From positions 124,001-188,000 of the forward strand of contig BGZK01000715.1 in NCBI GenBank assembly GCA_005406025.1: a DNA stretch of 64,000 nt, read 5' to 3'. Positions 11,619-22,090 of this stretch are shown here, piece after piece. Numbering within the stretch: position 1 is the stretch's first letter; the number at the start of each line of letters is the position of its first letter. A program made the position numbers and the translations under genes. The notes beneath the pieces were generated by a model. The model was not told where the DNA came from. It saw nothing but the letters and a program-made list of their open reading frames with translations, and ran no database searches. This DNA comes from Eumeta japonica (Eukaryota > Arthropoda > Insecta > Lepidoptera > Psychidae).

Positions 11619-11650
<32 letters not shown>
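11619..11650. repeat. (TA)n microsatellite
   Basis: An uninterrupted run of ta dinucleotides follows a poly-A stretch. A second, shorter run lies at about 27706-27727. Confidence 0.9.
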
Positions 11651-11652
<2 letters not shown>

Positions 11653-11818
11653 ATTAAGCATAATTTATGATTTATTTATACCTACTTATTAATTATTTAT
11701 TTTTGCTTTCGTTCCTTTTGTTTTATTGCTTCTGTTATTGAGTTCATTTTCAATGTACCCGAAGGTTGTATAGAGCACGAGATATTTCAATGTTTATTTC
11801 TCTCATTACTGTAAGTGA

Positions 11819-11857
11819 ACATGGACAACGTACATTGTCTACATACGTTGTCCATGT
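11819..11857. repeat. Perfect 14-bp hairpin
   Basis: acatggacaacgta (11819-11832) pairs perfectly with tacgttgtccatgt (11844-11857) across an 11-nt loop, cattgtctaca. Part of the loop word (tgtcta) reappears inverted just downstream (tagaca), so the palindromic zone is a little wider than the stem. Confidence 0.8.
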
Positions 11858-12084
11858 GTATAGACAATAAATGATATATGTATATATGGCTATCTTGGAA
11901 ATGACTCTAAATATTTCAATGAAAATTTTTATTTTGAGTTTTGAGGTAATTACATTGTTGCTTTATCATTGTTTCCCAATAGCAAAAGGCGCTGCATAAT
12001 ATAAATCATACATGTCACTACATAAATAAATACGTACATATATTCTGCATATTAAGCATTTTATGTGTATAATATACTTAAATG

Positions 12085-12240
12085 TTCATTGGATCATAAG
12101 GAATCATGAAATTACATGGAAATAAATATAAGTAACTTTCCCCTGGGAAGTTATTATATTGCCATGACAAATTTGAAAGATGCCAAGCAAAGCTCGGTCG
12201 CCCAGGTACTGTATACATAATGCATGTAATATGAAGAACG
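12085..12240. repeat. Possible interspersed repeat fragment
   Basis: The segment around 12140-12215 (cccctgggaagtt, tgccatgacaaatttgaaagatgccaagcaaagctcggtcgcccaggtact) has the balanced composition and wording I associate with lepidopteran dispersed repeats. I cannot name the family or define its ends, and it could be unique spacer. Confidence 0.3.
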
Positions 12241-12879
12241 TTATTTACTTTTGTAGACATTACATTAGGATTGGCATAGCTCAAACATATAGATGTTCTG
12301 TAGCAATTTCTAAAGCTATTACATAGTTACTACAGAAGTTACTAGATTTAAATTAAAAATAATTTTTGATTGATTTCTGAAAGAATTCAAAAACGTTTTT
12401 TTTTATTTCAAATTAATTGCCAAACAATTAACAAAACAATAATTAGGTTTTCATTAAACCTGGATTTTAATTAAATAATTAAACGATTGATGGGTTCTAC
12501 TATTTTCTTCTATCGCATTTGTGTATGTATCGTACCTTTGTATTTTTATTTATTGCTCCACTCTAATAGCGTCGGAATGTCTAACCCTCTTTCTCCTTCT
12601 CTCTACGTTATATCCTTCTTCTCTCTCATGTAAGAAAATATATCTAAACTTAATGTATCATTGCAATTTCTCTCTCAATACTCGTCCAATTATTATCAAT
12701 TATCTAATAGCCGCCTAAGAAACTTCACTTCGAAACTTCTATTTTTTACACGAGAATCTGTTAAAACAATTCAAGTTACACGCGACAATTATTTTTGAAG
12801 TCATGAAGTAAATTGCCGCCGCGCATTACTCTACATAATCCTGTTTAATTAATAAATTTAACTTTGATACTAACGAAGG

Positions 12880-12995
12880 CTACCGAATTGTTTACGTCGC
12901 GTCACGCGCTTTAATGAGGATAAATTATAAGGCAACGAACGCACGGCCTCAACGTTAGAGCAGATATGGGGATTACACGCATTTTGTCTTTATGT
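12880..12995. promoter_or_regulatory. Small CpG-containing island
   Basis: A short non-coding island (gtttacgtcgcgtcacgcgcttt, aacgaacgcacggcc) lies in AT-rich spacer. Its only support is composition. Confidence 0.2.
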
Positions 12996-13738
12996 TCATC
13001 AATTAAAGGGAAAACCTTGTAAACACGTGGAAGGCGATGTATTCCGAACTTTTACAATAATTTTACATAAATTAGAAGAACACGTGGAAGAAATAGAGCT
13101 GAAAGCAATTTTGATTTTGTATTTCATTACTCAAATACCCTTGTGATCCACTTATGCAAGTTCACGAAGTGAGTTGAACCGATTTTTAGGGAACATCAAG
13201 AGGCATTCACAGTGGTATTAATTTCATTTGTCTGTTGACTTAGATATATTTGAACAATTAAATTTTAATAATCTTGAAAAATACACAGTTGAAGTGTTTT
13301 TTTTTTTATAATTAAAATGTACGTCTAGTCTTCTTAATATCCAACAATAATCTACTAGCATGGTAGGATTGCACTTTCTTTAATAGTGCCGTTCTGTGTT
13401 CACTATATCCTGGTAGAAGAGCCTGTCGTGCTTATTACTAATACATACGTTATTTTGGGGTGAAAATCTAAATGAAGATCCAAAATACATTTTTTGTAGG
13501 ACATTTTGCAGCCAGTAGCATATACAAGGCTTGAATCATGTATTTTGTAAGTAATTCATCGGTTTCAACTCTCACGTTTCCTGGAAAACTAGTAATAACT
13601 TTATCCATAGATTTCCAAACCTTACTTTCTTGGTCATTTAATTTTACATTAAAAAAAAATAGTCCTTTATCAATTCGTAAGCGCTATAGCTTGTTTATAG
13701 CGTTTAAGATTAAAAACCTTTTCAGTCTTCAATTTTTC

Positions 13739-13765
13739 AACACTTGTTGTTCAACAACAAGTGTT
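13739..13765. repeat. Near-perfect 27-bp palindrome
   Basis: aacacttgttgtt (13739-13751), one centre base, then aacaacaagtgtt (13753-13765). The half-word aacaag is repeated again just downstream. Such a tight palindrome may extrude as a cruciform. No factor is known to me that binds this exact word. Confidence 0.85.
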
Positions 13766-14914
13766 TTCAACAAGTTTTCAATACTTCAGATGATCACATT
13801 AAGCCATTTATGAAAGGTACATCATTAATGAGTATTTAACGTATACTTGTCAATAACACATCTCGTTATCGTTAAGCAAGAACCATTTCAAGTACTGTCA
13901 TTTTCTGTACAAGCTCGACGTTTTCATGATTTTATTAAGGACCATCTTTCGCCCGCAACTCCGTCCTTAAGGACGTCGATTTTTAGTATCTTCCTGTTCT
14001 TATTTCCGCTCTATTAAACGGCTGTCATTGCAAAATATATTTGCTTTTTCGATTGGACCAGACGCAGTATTTTCCATTAAATGAATCAATGTTTGGGTAA
14101 GTCGTTCTTAAACGAACATTTGGCAGACAGAAAACTGTAAGATGTACAAAACTATGTGTTATCAAGACCCAGCATATTTACTTCGAATATCTTTGATAAA
14201 CACATACGGATAATTCAATTTTTTTTTATATCTCTGAAACATTGAAATATTCCATTGGTAATACCAAAGATTGTGATAAATGACGAATTTCTAAAAGAAA
14301 AATAACTAAATGTTTCATTCGTCTCAAAGTAGCTATTTTTAATAAATCGTCGAAATTTTTAATAATGTTACAGGATATTAAAACTGTCATTTTACATAAT
14401 TTATTTGAGATCCTTAATCAACTGATGATCTCGGTTTTTGATCTCTTCATTAATTTTGGTTATGGTTCTACAAAGAACTCTACAAGATTAACTGAACATC
14501 TAATATGCCAGTGAACCTAAAATCTCTCCGTTTAAATTGAAAGCTCTAAAGGTTATTAAACAAAAGTATGCAGATTTACCTAATATATTTAAAATATTTT
14601 GTTATATTTCTTTATCAATTTGTTTCTTAACTTCATTAACATTATATCAGTTTTCTGTATTTAAAATAATGTTAATAATGACTATTTAAATAATTCAAAA
14701 TATGGGCTCATATATTCTTTTCATTAATTAATTATGCATTACAATAATAATTAATGTTTTAGAAAGAAAAAAATACGAATGATTGCAGGGGACACCCGAT
14801 AAATCTGAAACATCAAAACTGATATATATAGATTATTACGTATGTAAAGATTTCTATATATATTACATAACATTTTATATATTGTGTATAAGAATTTCTA
14901 ATTATTGTTATAAA

Positions 14915-15125
14915 AAGCTTCGTCACAGGTGGAAATACATGATCAGAAGCACACGGCATAGGTCAAAACTAAAAGTCTCCGAAATGTGACGCTTGGTATT
15001 ACCTCATGCCAACGTGTTAGCCCCTCTACCTGCGCAAAGAGTTAGGCTCAGACGACGTAGGCCAAAACCAAGCGTCTCCTGAACTTAGAGACGTCTTGGT
15101 TTTACCCCAGTCCCACCTGCGTTAA
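14915..15125. repeat. Possible MITE with internal stem-loop
   Basis: The block begins near cgtcacaggtgg (about 14920) and ends near ccacctgcgtt (about 15124), giving a short inverted end pair. Inside, aaaccaagcgtctc (15065-15078) pairs with gagacgtcttggttt (15088-15103). Further words (gtctcc, gacgcttggt, taggccaaaac/taggtcaaaac) are repeated directly and inverted. The composition is unlike the AT-rich flanks. No transposase is present. The family is unknown and the ends are tentative. Confidence 0.5.
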
Positions 15126-16479
15126 ACATACTACACATCAAAATATTTTTTCTAAGACTCGAATTTTTGTAGGACTCAAACGGCGATAGTATCCATGATC
15201 CGATGAGCTAACGAAATGTATTTAATATACCATTCGAACAAACGATTGCCTAAATAAAGATGAAAACAGAAAAAAACATGGCTGAAATTCCTCCACTTTG
15301 TTTCAGATGCTGTCAAAGACAATACAGCAGAGGCAGCCCGGGTATAAGGTGATATTTTTATAAGCAAAATGTAAGTAAACGTATCCCCCGCCGTTTGAAT
15401 GTATAATATATGGCCATTATGTGTCCCTTCTCGGATGTATGTTTTATGTGAAACGTTTGTCGCTGGTCGATCTCGAGTATTGTGTTTAGTTTTAAATGGG
15501 ATATTTTACGATTAACGAAAATCTCACGGTTTACGAAAGTTCGTTTATTCGAGTTGAATATACGATCACGGTTAAGTTTGTAATATGTGTGCGAATCGAT
15601 ATATAATTGCAGTAAAAAATATAACTCCAAAGTCGACATCGATATCTTCTAAAATAATATGTTTATCCATATACTTTCATCTCTTGGGAAATACAAAACA
15701 TTATTCGTAAATTGGTATGGAATTGAATTGGTATGGTATTGGCAAATTTTAAAGTATTTGGTATTACAAATTTTAATTTTGTCAACATTTATATCATTTA
15801 ATTCATTAGAAATGTTTAGACATTTCTCTTAGCATTGAAAATTAATCTGACCATCAATAATTTGAAAACCAATCTGAAAACCATCAATAAGTGGGTAAAA
15901 TATTATTTCACAAATCATAATCATACTTAATCAAATTCTCATAAATGCAAGAAAATGCTATCATGTGTAATTTTAATTTTATATATTGAAAGGGTTTTTT
16001 TTATTGTGTATGTTTTATTAATCTTGTTGTTAGAAGCATATTATTCATATTTGATTCTAAACTTTACATACACAAAAATATATATGTAATTTTGTATTTA
16101 AAATACATTACACATTTATAAATAAATAATAGGCAATAAATAAATTTCAAATTTTTTCTCCATTTAACTTCTCTAATAGTCTCCGGAATAATGTCACTAT
16201 TTAAAACAAACTAACAATCCATCCTTTGGAGCTGGGAATACATCTGTTATTTTAGATGAGCTTATTTCAAATGCTATTTCGAAAATAACGTGAGGTTTAT
16301 GTTTCTAATCTGAAATAATAAAGCAGTTATAGCGCTCAATCGAAAAAATCAATTATCACTATACAATAGAGTACTCACAAAATCGGCAATATTTAGCATT
16401 ACACGACAAAAACCTTAAGATGTGGTATTTTATTACAAAAAAAAAAGAATTAACAAACTCCTACACACGCCCTTCAACA

Positions 16480-16800
16480 GCCGAGACTGAAAAAGGCTTG
16501 CACAAAATCGGCATCGGTCCGGGAACAATTCCCAGCGCGGCAGTTAAATCGGAAACTTGTCGTGGCCGGCGAAGTTTTAACAAGGGGTATCGGCCGGCCC
16601 GTCTGAAATTACGATACTCGAGTCAAACACTCACGGAAAACAGTCGACGGCTCGCAGCCGGCGCGGGCCCACTCCGATGTCAAGGGATAACTCATTGGAA
16701 TGGATTATTTGGGATTTATTCCATGAAGTGTTTTTAATTGCACCCCGTCGTTGGGATTTATTCCATGAAGTGCTACAGCCCGCCGCTGCCGCATCACAGT
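16480..16800. promoter_or_regulatory. GC-rich island, possible conserved non-coding element
   Basis: A 300-bp zone has many CpG words (gtggccggcgaag, tatcggccggcccgtctg, gctcgcagccggcgcgggccc, cccgccgctgccgc). It is crossed by a 105-codon plus-strand frame, but the translation has no domain and no good splice context. It contains the 42-bp tandem duplication at 16709-16772. Confidence 0.3.
16709..16772. repeat. 22-bp direct repeat, 42-bp offset
   Basis: ttgggatttattccatgaag followed by tg occurs identically at 16709-16730 and 16751-16772. The perfect identity suggests a recent local duplication, or two retained copies of one binding site within the GC-rich island. Confidence 0.9.
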
Positions 16801-17302
16801 CGCTTTTTTATTGAATATCCTTTTGAGACACTTTAAAGTTCAGTCGCTCTATCTCATTCTTGGAAAAGCTAGCTATTTCAATTCTGCGCGTAGAATGTAG
16901 TAATTGCAGTCGAAGTCTAGAATTATGTTTAAAACTAAATTTGTTCTTCGCATGCATAAAATCCGATTTGATAACAGTAACAGTATTTAGGTCACACATT
17001 CAAAACATTTCAAGATTATCATATTAGGAGATAGGCACGGAGCGAATGGACTTAGAAAATTATCGGTCGATTCGCTCGTGATTAGAATCGGACACGAGAG
17101 CTTCTAATTCGACGGCAATGCTCTTGACCCCTGATCTGCAACCACTCGCCAATAGTTAAGTTCATAGTATCAGGCATTGTATAACATTTCCCGTCTCGAG
17201 ATTCCAGAATCCCGAGTGGACAAAATAAACATGTGAAACAGTTTCCGAGCTTAAGTAAGGTTTTTCTTGAATCATAGCGCAATACCGTGATATCGAGCGC
17301 GA

Positions 17303-17560
17303 GTGATGATGGCTCAGTGGTTACGTGGGTCGTCTTCAAACCAGGAAGTACTCAATGTTCGGTCCAGCACGGGCGAATTGAGGGACTCGAATCAGTTCAT
17401 AATACACACTCCTCGCCTCGTATATCACGCCAAGCAATCATTCGGCGTCATATTGATGACTAAGGTAATCTGTGTTCCTGACTACGATCTTTATCTGCTC
17501 CCAAACCGCACTGGGCCAGCGCGAAAGGCCTAATGTCCATGTCGCTCAGAGTAAAAAAGA
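17303..17560 (+). mobile_element. tRNA-derived SINE
   Basis: The head has an A-box-like tggctcagtggtta (about 17310-17323) and, at tRNA-like distance, a B-box-like tgttcggtcc (about 17356). These are the internal RNA polymerase III promoter. The body downstream has balanced composition and ends near the tcagagtaaaaaagagcc stretch. An open frame crosses it but is incidental. Target duplications were not resolved. Confidence 0.55.
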
Positions 17561-17719
17561 GCCAATACGACCATGAATACAGTGTGACTTGTATATTAAG
17601 GTATATCATATTGTACCAAAACTGTAGTGCCTATGTGATCCTTGGTAGAAAAATTCGATTTCAATACATCTTAATTAGTTGTAACAAATCTTCCTAGGAC
17701 ATTTTCTTTTTTTATTTCA

Positions 17720-18170
17720 TAAATCAACGGCTATTCCTCACAAGTGTAGACAGAAACCACAGACCTCCTCATAGTACAATTTTTACGTTCCTTTCTTTCT
17801 CCACTGACATCCATCAATCGTTTCATGCAAGCTCGTCGATTTCGGTTATATATTTAGTCTGGAATATTGCGAACTCTTCCATCACACGAATTCACTGTGT
17901 ATATGTATTTTTCAGTCTACTTTTATTGCACTATAATACACCTACTTTTTCTACTTTACTCAGTACATGTTGTTTCAGACCATAACGTTCACTAAAATCA
18001 TTGTTCCTCTCTGTACATACAACAAAGGAATCACATGTCTATTGCCTTGATTCTACTTCTGTGTTTCCTCTGTCACCTTCAATTCTTATCGCCATGCATA
18101 AACATAGGAACCAGAACTTCATTATGTCATACAAACATGCTCTTCATGAGACACTTTACTATTCATAACA
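17720..18170 (-). mobile_element. 5'-truncated non-LTR retrotransposon tail (copy 2)
   Basis: This is a third representative of the element at 39215-41010, on the minus strand. Shared blocks include agacagaaaccacagacct, cactgacatccatcaatcg.ttcatgcaagctcgtcg, the tactttactcagtacat block and gccatgcataaacataggaa. It extends further 5' than copy 1 but stops near 18170. No intact frame survives; the 86-codon plus frame at 18035-18295 is an antisense shadow. Confidence 0.75.
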
Positions 18171-18524
18171 ACAAGCAAGACCCCTTTTTCTCTATTTTTC
18201 TATATAATATATTATTATTATATATTTCAACGCTATCGTTTTTTCCATCATTGCCAAATTACGGAAAAATATATATTAATGTACAATTACTATAATAAAA
18301 TATAGTAATAAATACACAAAAATAATTCATACGACAAAATGCTAATATTTTACGAGAAAGTGTATTAGCATTTTATGAAATAATAGTTTCTTTTAAATAC
18401 TGAAAAAGATTATGATAATAACGAAAAACACTTTTCGTTTCATTCTTACTTCTCCATTAATTGCAAACATCAGTAAAATACGTTTTCATTACATACAAAT
18501 AGTTTTATTGAGTTAACCCATAAC

Positions 18525-21285
18525 TAGAGAATACAATCCCGGGATCCCGAATCTCGGGATCCCGGGATCCCGGCCGTTATCTGGTCCCGAAAATCCCGGG
18601 ATTGTACTTGGCTTATCCCGAGATTTTCGAGATTGCCAAAAACACGTCTAGTTTGCGTTCCGTAGTCCGTTGCGCGTGCGCCTTGACTTTATCTAGATGA
18701 TTTAAATTGCATATATTATATAACGATAAAAACATCCTCATATACGCCGTACGATACCTACATACTACACAGATACAGCCCTGTCGTAGAACTTAGAAAT
18801 AAAGTCCTCGGTCGGAATACTTCAATACAATACTCTTAAGGTAATTCCTCAACGATCCAACAGGAATCACCCGATCACCTCATATCATAATATTGTTACG
18901 GGGTATTTCCGTCGGGGATTCCTGTACGAGATTATAAATACGGCAATCTGGGTTTATTTTTTCATTCATTGTTCTGCCCTCTGCCAGTAACGAGATTACG
19001 TAGGTTACGTTATACGGACTTATAAGTATACGTCATTTAAGTTTAAGATTATCTGAAATTAAGTATGGCGGGAGACTTTGTTAAACATAAAAAGACAGTG
19101 ATATGATGTCAGTGTGGAGTTACTTTTAGTAGCAAAGGATGGAAATAGTGCTAAATGTAAGCGATGCCCATCTATTCTCAAGACTTTGGGTGGATCGACT
19201 AAGGGATTGCATACACATTTGTCAACAAAACATAACATTAAGGTTATATCAGCTTCAACAAGTCAAGATACTGAAAATCTGAACACAGCACCGCCGCCAG
19301 CCAAACGAAAGTTAGATGATTATTTTACTAAAACTAAAAGTGACGACGATAACCTAGATGATGTTTTAGCAAGAATGATCGCATTAGATGGATTTCCGTT
19401 CAGTGTATTCATAACTTCAGATAATTTGAGAAAATTGCTTTTGGCAAAATATACGGATTTACCAAAGTCAGCCGTCACCATTCAAAACGCGTTATGAATT
19501 ACAGTGAAAAATAAAAAAGCAAGTAACTTCAGAATTGAAACATTTGAAAAGTGCAGGTGAAAGATTTAGTTTATCTTTCGACGAGTGGACTTCAATGTCT
19601 AATAAACGATACATGGCTCTCAATGTTCATTCATATAAGAAATTTTGGAACTTAGGTCTTGTACCTATTTATGGAAATATGACAGCTGAAAATTGTCTTC
19701 GTATATTGAACGAGCGTCTAAGTAAATTTGATATTTCCCTGGAAACTGACATCGTGGCTATTGTAACCGATGGACCGAATGTTATGATAAAGGTGGGACG
19801 GCTTGTTTGCGCTGAACAACAACTGTGTCTCGCACATGGTATCAATTTGGCTGTCTGTGATGTACTTTACAAAAAACATAATTATCTGCAAGATAGCCCT
19901 ACCTCAGATGATATGGACGACAATAATGATGATGACCATTTAGAAGACTTAGACTGTTCAGAATCAGGTTTAATCTTAATGTCACAAAATGATCTTGCGC
20001 GAGAACACATACCAGAGTTAACACAAGATGAAAACATTAAAGAGCTGATAGAGAAAGTTCGCAAAGTTGTAATATATTTCAAAAGATCACCATTGAAAAA
20101 TGAAACAGTACTACAAAAATACGTGAAAATTGAACATGGAAAGGAATTGTCACTTCTTTTGGACTGTAAAACTAGGTGGAACAGTCTTTTAACAATGCTG
20201 GAGAGATTTTATCTTTTAAAAAGCTGCATTCAAAAAGCTCTTATAGATCTCAATCATCCAATTTGTTTAGAAGATGTTGAATTTGAATTGGTAAATAAAA
20301 TTGTTGATGTGCTGACCCCAATTAAATTGACAGTAGAAGCAATCTGTCGGCGAGATGCTAATTTATGCACAGCTGATGCTGCTTTAAACTTTCTTATAAA
20401 GCAACTGTCTAGCAAAAACTCAGCACTTGCCAAAAAAATTAAAACATGTTTAGTAGACCGTATAAAGCAACGACGAAGTGATAATTTAACTGGTGTGTTG
20501 AATTATTTACAAAATCCACGAAAAGATGAAGAAAATCAGTTATTATCGGAATTGGAATGGCACAACTTATTTCCAGTTCCCACAGGCTTTACTGAGAAAG
20601 CAAATAAAGAGTATTGTTAAAAGACTTAATAGTCGAGATGACACGGAAGAAGAAGAGAGGTCAGAATCACTAACAGATGTTGAGCTTAGGCCAGAAACAT
20701 CCCAGCCCCAATTGACATTAAAGGAAAAGTTACAACTGGAAATTGACAAGAGTATGAAATCCCCAGATCCTGAAATACAAGTACAAAATGAATCGGGGAT
20801 GACAAATAGTATTAGACGTGAAATGAGCCTGTTCGAAAATGGAGGAGTTCGTGGATATTACTTAGAAACTGCCTATAAGTATCTAATGTCTATTCCTCCA
20901 ACCAGCGTAGAACCTGAGCGAGCGTTTTCAGCTGCTGCTTATGTTGGCAATAAACTGCGAAGCAGGCTTGGAAGTCAAACACTGGATGCCTTGATATTTT
21001 GCGATTATATTTTCAAAATTCTAAATAGATTTTGTGTTGATTTTGATTTTTGCAATAAACAATCGTTTTGTTTTTGTCTATTTTCTTACTGTATACCCAC
21101 TTACTTATTGTAATCTGTGCTGTGCTAACGATTTTAAAAATATTTTTAAGAAACTACCAAGTTTTTCATTTTAACCCAATTAGAAACCACATAGTCTAAT
21201 CGGACTATCCCGGGATCCCGGGATTACGCATAAAAAAATCCCGTAATCCCGGGATTGGTAAACATGCTCGGGATTGTATTCTCTA
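18525..21285 (+). mobile_element. hAT transposon, nearly full length (2.76 kb)
   Basis: The ends carry a perfect 17-bp terminal inverted repeat (tagagaatacaatcccg and its complement). The element is flanked by a perfect 8-bp target duplication, cccataac (18517-18524 and 21286-21293), the hallmark of hAT insertion. Both subterminal regions are packed with atcccggga-type words. The interior holds a BED-finger/hAT transposase in broken frames (see next entry). The intact target duplication and terminal repeats mean little has been lost since insertion, although the gene is no longer readable. Confidence 0.95.
19103..21113 (+). pseudogene. hAT transposase with BED zinc finger, frameshifted
   Basis: A DNA-binding and cut-and-paste enzyme of the hAT superfamily, split over three frames. 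The first piece (from the ATG near 19103, then 19114-19497) carries a BED-type finger: C-x2-C (CKRCPS) followed by H-x4-H (HLSTKH). The middle piece (19535-20620) has the core: FDEWTS, VTDGPN, a C..H motif (CLAHGINLAV), and KTRWNSLLTMLERF. The last piece (20526-21113) carries the C-terminal dimerisation region, with the hallmark SVEPERAFSAAA and KLRSRL. Breaks lie near 19120 (in a T run), near 19495-19535 (stop and A runs) and near 20600. All key blocks are present in order and of normal size, so the copy was full length before the breaks. The transposase is not producible from this copy, but the ends could be mobilised by a related active copy. Confidence 0.92.
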
Positions 21286-21293
21286 CCCATAAC

Positions 21294-21589
21294 CCACAAA
21301 AATTTTATTAATGTCCGTACACACCGATACACACACCCTATTTTGTGATCAATGAATTCATCTTATTTACTTTATTCTTACTACTTTCTTTACTTGTTCT
21401 AATAACTTCGAAATGTTATTTTGTTTTTCCAAAATACAAACGAACCTAAATACAATTCATACTGACACATTTGTTTCCTATTGCGAAACATATAATAAAT
21501 ACAACATTGTAAACCGCAACACGATTCGAGACTTCAAAGAATCATCGATTGTTCTAAACATTGAAAAATAATACACAGCTGAAATTCCA
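21294..21589. other. AT-rich spacer
   Basis: Nothing recognised between the hAT element and the GC-richer zone that follows. Confidence 0.5.
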
Positions 21590-22090
21590 TCAGCGAAAAT
21601 GAGAGTCGCGTTTTTAATCCTGAAAGGAAAATTCACCCCGGCGATCTGACGTCGACGGTTTTTTTTTCAGGATTTCCTAAAACAACGGGAATTCGATACG
21701 TAAATCGCCCGCTCAAGGTTTCCTCGCAACGGCACCTAATTATTGTTATATCAAAACATCTCCGATGCCGTTTCTCGGACGGCGTTCGATGCCTTAAATC
21801 CGATTACGCGATCGTAATTGGCTGTGGAGATCGGCTTTGCGATGTGTATTTTTTTTTTTTTACAAGAGAAACAAGAAGAAAAGCGCCTGACCTTTTTCGG
21901 ATTGAGTTCTTCTTGCGAAGCCTCTTCGGCGAGTTCGCGTATTTTTCGTGGGCGCAGAGAAAAAAAAAGTCGCCGTTCCCAATTTACGATTCGTGAAATA
22001 TTAATTATGTTGCCGACGGTTTATACATTTTTTGTTGCCAGTCGGTCGGACGATCGCTTTCGGATAGGAAGTTAAACGAACTCAAATCTA
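21590..22090. promoter_or_regulatory. CpG-containing island, possible conserved non-coding element
   Basis: About 500 bp of balanced composition (cgatctgacgtcgacgg, ctcggacggcgttcgatgcc, gattacgcgatcgtaattgg) includes homeodomain-like cores such as taattatt and gtaattgg. The 85-codon plus frame at 21818-22075 contains a poly-Phe run from a T tract and has no domain. Coding is unlikely; a regulatory role is inference. Confidence 0.3.

Larger units (their letters stand above)
11026..14914. other. AT-rich non-coding DNA with simple repeats
   Basis: The stretch contains a (TA)n microsatellite (about 11619-11650), two hairpins (11819-11857 and 13739-13765) and a possible transposon fragment near 12085-12240. 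Open frames of 60-91 codons are AT-driven (Phe/Leu/Ile/Ser-rich) and show no domains. No gene was recognised. Confidence 0.5.
15126..17302. other. Non-coding DNA with one GC-rich island
   Basis: Small open frames (15176-15639 -, 16420-16737 +, 16808-17339 -) show no domains. The 105-codon plus frame lies across the GC-rich island and ends in the duplicated segment. No gene is called. Confidence 0.45.
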
